A stretch of DNA of 6,380 nucleotides from Clostridia bacterium (lineage in GTDB: Bacteria; Bacillota; Clostridia; Oscillospirales; CAG-272). A program made the translations under genes and the position numbers. The notes below the pieces were generated by a model that searched no databases, was not told where the DNA came from, and saw only the letters and a program-made list of their open reading frames with translations. Location: positions 1-6,380 of the forward strand of contig JAFTMF010000201.1 of the NCBI GenBank assembly GCA_017452565.1, given 5' to 3'. Every line of letters starts with the position of its first letter. Position 1 is the first letter of the stretch. Below are positions 3,980 through 6,380 of the stretch, one piece after another.

Positions 3980-6172
3980 ATGAAACTCAGCGGATCCCAA
4001 ATCCTCATCGAAACCCTGCTGGAGCAGGGTACCGACACCGTCTTCGGTTATCCCGGCGGTGCGGTTCTCAACATCTACGACGAGCTTTACAAAAGCGCCG
4101 ATCGTCTGAATCATGTCATCACTGCTCACGAGCAGGGTGCGGTTCACGCCGCAGACGGCTATGCAAGAGCTTCCGGTAAGGTGGGCGTAGTCATCGCCAC
4201 CTCCGGCCCCGGTGCCACCAATCTGGTCACCGGTATTGCCAACGCTTATCTGGACAGCACTCCCATCGTAGCCATCACCGGTAACGTAGGTCTCAGCCTC
4301 ATCGGCCGTGACTCCTTCCAGGAGGTTGACATCAAGGGCATTACGATGCCCATCACCAAGCACAACTATCAGGTGCAGTCGGTGGAAGATCTGGCCGACA
4401 CCGTCCGCAAGGCATTCAAGATTGCCCGCAGCGGCAGACCCGGCCCCGTACTCATCGACCTGCCCAAGGACGTGCAGGTTGCTACCACCGAGTACACCCC
4501 CGCCGCTCCCCTTCCTTGGGACAAGGCACCCTACGCCTACGAGAGCGACATCGCCGCAGCCGCTAAGATGATCGCCGAGGCGAAGAAGCCCTACGTTTAC
4601 TGCGGCGGCGGTATCATCAACGCCGAGGCAGGCGCTGAGATCGCCGCACTGGCTGACGCCATCGACGCTCCCATCGGCTTCTCTATGATGGGTCTGTCAG
4701 CCGTTGACTCCACCCATCCCCGTGCACTGGGTATGGTTGGTATGCACGGCCACTACGCCGCTACCAAGGCCATGTACGAGTCCGATCTGATTTTAGCCCT
4801 GGGCATCCGCTTCTCCGACCGTGCCACCGGCGACAAGAAGAGATTCGCCACCGGCGCGAAGATCATCCACATCGACATTGACAACGCCGAGCTGAACAAG
4901 AACATCTCCTGCCATCTGGGCATCACTGCCGACGTGAAGGAGACCGTCTCCCGTATTTTAGAGTGCATCACCCCCACCGCTCATCCCGAATGGGCCGAGC
5001 AGGTAGCAGACTTTTGCAAGTACGAGGAAGATAACCTGTATCTGGGCAAGGGCGAGCTCACTCCCTATCAGATCATTGACGCCGTAATGGAGCACACCCA
5101 GCCCGGAATGCCCATTGCCACCGACGTTGGTCAGCATCAGATGTGGGCGGCACAGCGCTCCAAGTTAGAGTCTCCCCGCACCTTCATCACCTCCGGCGGT
5201 CTGGGTACCATGGGCTACGGCATGGGCGCCGCCATCGGTGCTTGTATGGCAACCGGCAAGCGCACCGTCCTCTTCACCGGCGACGGCAGCTTCGGTATGA
5301 ATCTCAACGAAATGGCAACCGCCGTTTCTCAGAAGCTTCCTTTGGTAGTGATGCTGATGAACAACGGCGTGCTGGGTATGGTTCGTCAGTGGCAGACCCT
5401 CTTCTTCGGTCAGCGCTACTCTCAGACCTCCCTGAATCGCAAGACCGATTTCGTGGCACTGGCAAAAGCCTTCGGTGCAGATGCATATGCAGTTACCAAC
5501 AAGGAAGAATTGGATGCGGCACTGAATGTGGCATTTTCCACCGACGGTCCCGTTCTGCTGGACTGCAGAATCGATCAGGACGAGATGGTCATGCCCATGA
5601 TCCCGCCCAACGGCAGTATCGCCGACATTCTCGTGACCCTCAAGAACTGTTCGGGCGAAAGGAGCACAACTATGACACAATACGTGATTGGTCTGCTGGT
5701 AACCAACGAAGCCGGCGTTTTGACTCGTATCTCCGGTCTGTTCGGCAGACGAGGCTTCAACATCGAATCGCTGACCGTCGGTACCACCGAGGACCCTTCC
5801 CTCTCCCGTATGACCGTTACCTTCACCGGTGACGAATACACAAGAGAGCAAGTAATCCGTCAGGCATTCAAGTGCGTGGACGTGGAGTACATCAAGGAGC
5901 TTCCCATTGAAAAGAGCATCACCCGCGAGCTGGTTATGCTGAAGGTTGCCACAGACGACGCCGATATGCGCAAAGACGTTATGGACGCCATCGCCGCATT
6001 CAAGGCCAAGCAGATCGACTACTCCTCCCGCGCGGTGGTAGTAGAGCTCACCGGCGAGAGCGCCAAGATCGACTCCTTCATCGAGCTGATGAAGCCTTAC
6101 GGCATCTTAGAGCTGTGCCGTACCGGTACGGTCGCCATGGACAGAGGCACCACCTGCCTCAAGGACGCGTAA
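3980..6172 (+). CDS. ilvB: Fused acetohydroxyacid synthase, catalytic plus regulatory subunits (IlvB-IlvN)
   Basis: Catalyses the first common step of valine, leucine and isoleucine synthesis: two pyruvates to 2-acetolactate, or pyruvate plus 2-oxobutyrate to 2-aceto-2-hydroxybutyrate, using TPP, Mg2+ and FAD. The 730-aa product has a TPP-binding N-terminal domain (about 1-165; catalytic Glu E51 in AHEQGAVHAADGYARASG), a central domain (about 190-325; RFSDRATG 277-284 marks the FAD-type anabolic enzyme) and a C-terminal TPP domain (GDGSF 434-438, NN 461-462, W471 in VRQWQ). After IPPNGSIADILV (541-552) a short linker leads directly into a complete 166-residue small subunit (565-730). This has an ACT domain (568-640) and a C-terminal domain (about 645-718). 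Counterparts of the valine-site residues of E. coli IlvH (N11, G14, N29) are N576, G579 and N594, so feedback inhibition is expected. AAAGGA lies 7 nt before the ATG; an in-frame ATG at 3923 is rejected because it lies in the terminator U-tract. Normally two genes make these subunits. Confidence 0.93.
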   Translation: MKLSGSQILIETLLEQGTDTVFGYPGGAVLNIYDELYKSADRLNHVITAHEQGAVHAADGYARASGKVGVVIATSGPGATNLVTGIANAYLDSTPIVAITGNVGLSLIGRDSFQEVDIKGITMPITKHNYQVQSVEDLADTVRKAFKIARSGRPGPVLIDLPKDVQVATTEYTPAAPLPWDKAPYAYESDIAAAAKMIAEAKKPYVYCGGGIINAEAGAEIAALADAIDAPIGFSMMGLSAVDSTHPRALGMVGMHGHYAATKAMYESDLILALGIRFSDRATGDKKRFATGAKIIHIDIDNAELNKNISCHLGITADVKETVSRILECITPTAHPEWAEQVADFCKYEEDNLYLGKGELTPYQIIDAVMEHTQPGMPIATDVGQHQMWAAQRSKLESPRTFITSGGLGTMGYGMGAAIGACMATGKRTVLFTGDGSFGMNLNEMATAVSQKLPLVVMLMNNGVLGMVRQWQTLFFGQRYSQTSLNRKTDFVALAKAFGADAYAVTNKEELDAALNVAFSTDGPVLLDCRIDQDEMVMPMIPPNGSIADILVTLKNCSGERSTTMTQYVIGLLVTNEAGVLTRISGLFGRRGFNIESLTVGTTEDPSLSRMTVTFTGDEYTREQVIRQAFKCVDVEYIKELPIEKSITRELVMLKVATDDADMRKDVMDAIAAFKAKQIDYSSRAVVVELTGESAKIDSFIELMKPYGILELCRTGTVAMDRGTTCLKDA
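5657..5674 (+). promoter_or_regulatory. Internal ribosome binding site and start codon at the IlvB/IlvN junction
   Basis: GAAAGGAG (5657-5664) lies 7 nt before ATG (5672-5674) inside the fused frame, exactly where a free small subunit would begin (MTQYVIGLLV...). It is at least as good as the start signal of the fused gene itself. This shows that the fusion arose from adjacent ilvB and ilvN genes and could still permit internal initiation. Confidence 0.7.
5672..6172 (+). CDS. ilvN: Possible separately translated AHAS small subunit within the fusion
   Basis: From the internal ATG this frame encodes 166 aa, the normal length of IlvN/IlvH (about 160-170). It begins at the usual N-terminus of the family, MTQYVIGLLVTNEAGVLTRI, with GLFGRRGFNIESLTV following in the ACT domain and no missing part. 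It shares the frame and stop codon of the large gene. Either it is only the C-terminal half of a fusion protein, or it is also made on its own from the internal ribosome binding site, giving the usual two-subunit complex plus fusion. It would also be the true separate gene if the missing ilvB stop is a sequencing error. One substitution could create a stop in the linker. Alternatively, a frame shift of one base would put the ilvB stop at TGA 5673-5675, overlapping this ATG as ATGA. Confidence 0.45.
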   Translation: MTQYVIGLLVTNEAGVLTRISGLFGRRGFNIESLTVGTTEDPSLSRMTVTFTGDEYTREQVIRQAFKCVDVEYIKELPIEKSITRELVMLKVATDDADMRKDVMDAIAAFKAKQIDYSSRAVVVELTGESAKIDSFIELMKPYGILELCRTGTVAMDRGTTCLKDA

Positions 6173-6178
6173 AACCCA

Positions 6179-6194
6179 CCCCAAGATCTTGGGG
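6179..6194. repeat. 16-bp perfect palindrome just after the ilvBN stop
   Basis: CCCCAAGATCTTGGGG begins 6 nt after the stop codon. As RNA it folds into 6 bp with a GATC loop. On the plus strand it is followed by AAAAGG, not T, so it is at most a weak 3' end stabiliser. It could also be a protein-binding site. Confidence 0.5.
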
Positions 6195-6222
6195 AAAAGG
6201 TCAAGCATTGGTTGCGCGAAAC

Positions 6223-6273
6223 CGAGGGGAGGGGAAAACCATCTCAAACGCCGAAGTTTTTCCCCTCCCCTCG
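6223..6273. repeat. Long inverted repeat with polypurine/polypyrimidine arms
   Basis: CGAGGGGAGGGGAAAA (6223-6238) and TTTTCCCCTCCCCTCG (6258-6273) are perfect complements over 16 bp, with a 19-nt loop. It is the strongest hairpin in the window and lies about 50 bp past the ilvBN stop, so it probably marks the 3' end of that mRNA. It lacks a following U-tract on either strand, which argues against a simple intrinsic terminator. It may instead be part of a dispersed intergenic repeat. Confidence 0.6.
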
Positions 6274-6380
6274 AACTCCCTACCCCATTCCTTGGCTGCG
6301 GCTGATGAGGGTATATTTGGCTAATCCCCATCACTTCCCCCCACAGATCCCTCGGTTCGTTTTTTATAAAAAATCTATCA

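Larger units (their letters stand above)
6173..6380. other. Non-coding 3' region of ilvBN
   Basis: There is no ORF with a credible start signal in these 208 bases. They contain the palindrome at 6179-6194, the long hairpin at 6223-6273, a weak GATG(A)GGG/CCCCATC pair (6304-6332) and a T6-AT-A6 palindrome near the edge (6360-6373). No T-tract follows any of the GC-rich hairpins. Confidence 0.5.

Noticed and set aside
5143..5832. A 229-codon alternate frame inside the acetolactate synthase gene
   Set aside because: The product is Arg/His/Gln-rich low-information sequence typical of an out-of-frame reading, while the main frame holds all catalytic motifs.
6118..6131. Perfect palindrome CCGTACCGGTACGG
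   Set aside because: It lies in the coding sequence of the small subunit, where the codons explain it; no sign of a separate function.
6360..6373. T6-AT-A6 palindrome as a bidirectional terminator
   Set aside because: It has no GC stem of its own and lies at the window edge, so its context cannot be judged.

Overview
The window looks like chromosomal DNA from a moderately GC-rich Clostridia (Bacillota), probably a gut Oscillospiraceae/Ruminococcaceae-type organism. The grounds are strong AGGAG-like ribosome binding sites, sigma-A type promoters in AT-rich gaps between GC-rich genes, a DUF1292 acidic protein (a Bacillota family), and an SDR whose C-terminal half resembles the clostridial FabG/YmfI group. 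The assignment rests on recall; no database was searched.

Layout. Bases 1-197 hold no gene but contain four closely packed hairpins, probably a dispersed intergenic element. Three minus-strand genes follow, read right to left: a nucleoside hydrolase (2598-1684), a ribokinase (1671-781) and a DUF1292 acidic protein (734-198). They look like one transcript from a good promoter at 2700-2672, with a bulged hairpin in the 5' UTR. The first two make a simple salvage pair: the hydrolase releases ribose from nucleosides and the kinase makes ribose 5-phosphate. A divergent promoter at 2821-2849 drives a plus-strand SDR (2886-3617).

The most interesting part is 3660-6172. A strong promoter (3684-3712) precedes an unlisted 22-codon leader ORF (3743-3811) in which 11 of 22 residues are Leu, Ile or Val. 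It is followed by a candidate antiterminator strand (3820-3833) and a perfect 10-bp hairpin with a U-tract (3891-3930), 50 bp before acetohydroxyacid synthase. This has the layout of ribosome-mediated branched-chain amino acid attenuation. It is unexpected in a clostridium, where T-box control is the usual route, and no T-box motif is visible here. The downstream gene (3980-6172, 730 aa) is an in-frame fusion of the AHAS catalytic subunit (IlvB) and the full-length ACT-domain regulatory subunit (IlvN/IlvH). A perfect internal ribosome binding site and ATG survive at the junction, so fusion and free small subunit could both be made.

Bases 6173-6380 hold no gene, but contain a 16-bp perfect palindrome and a long hairpin with 16-bp polypurine/polypyrimidine arms. 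No mobile element genes, tRNA, rRNA or CRISPR are visible.
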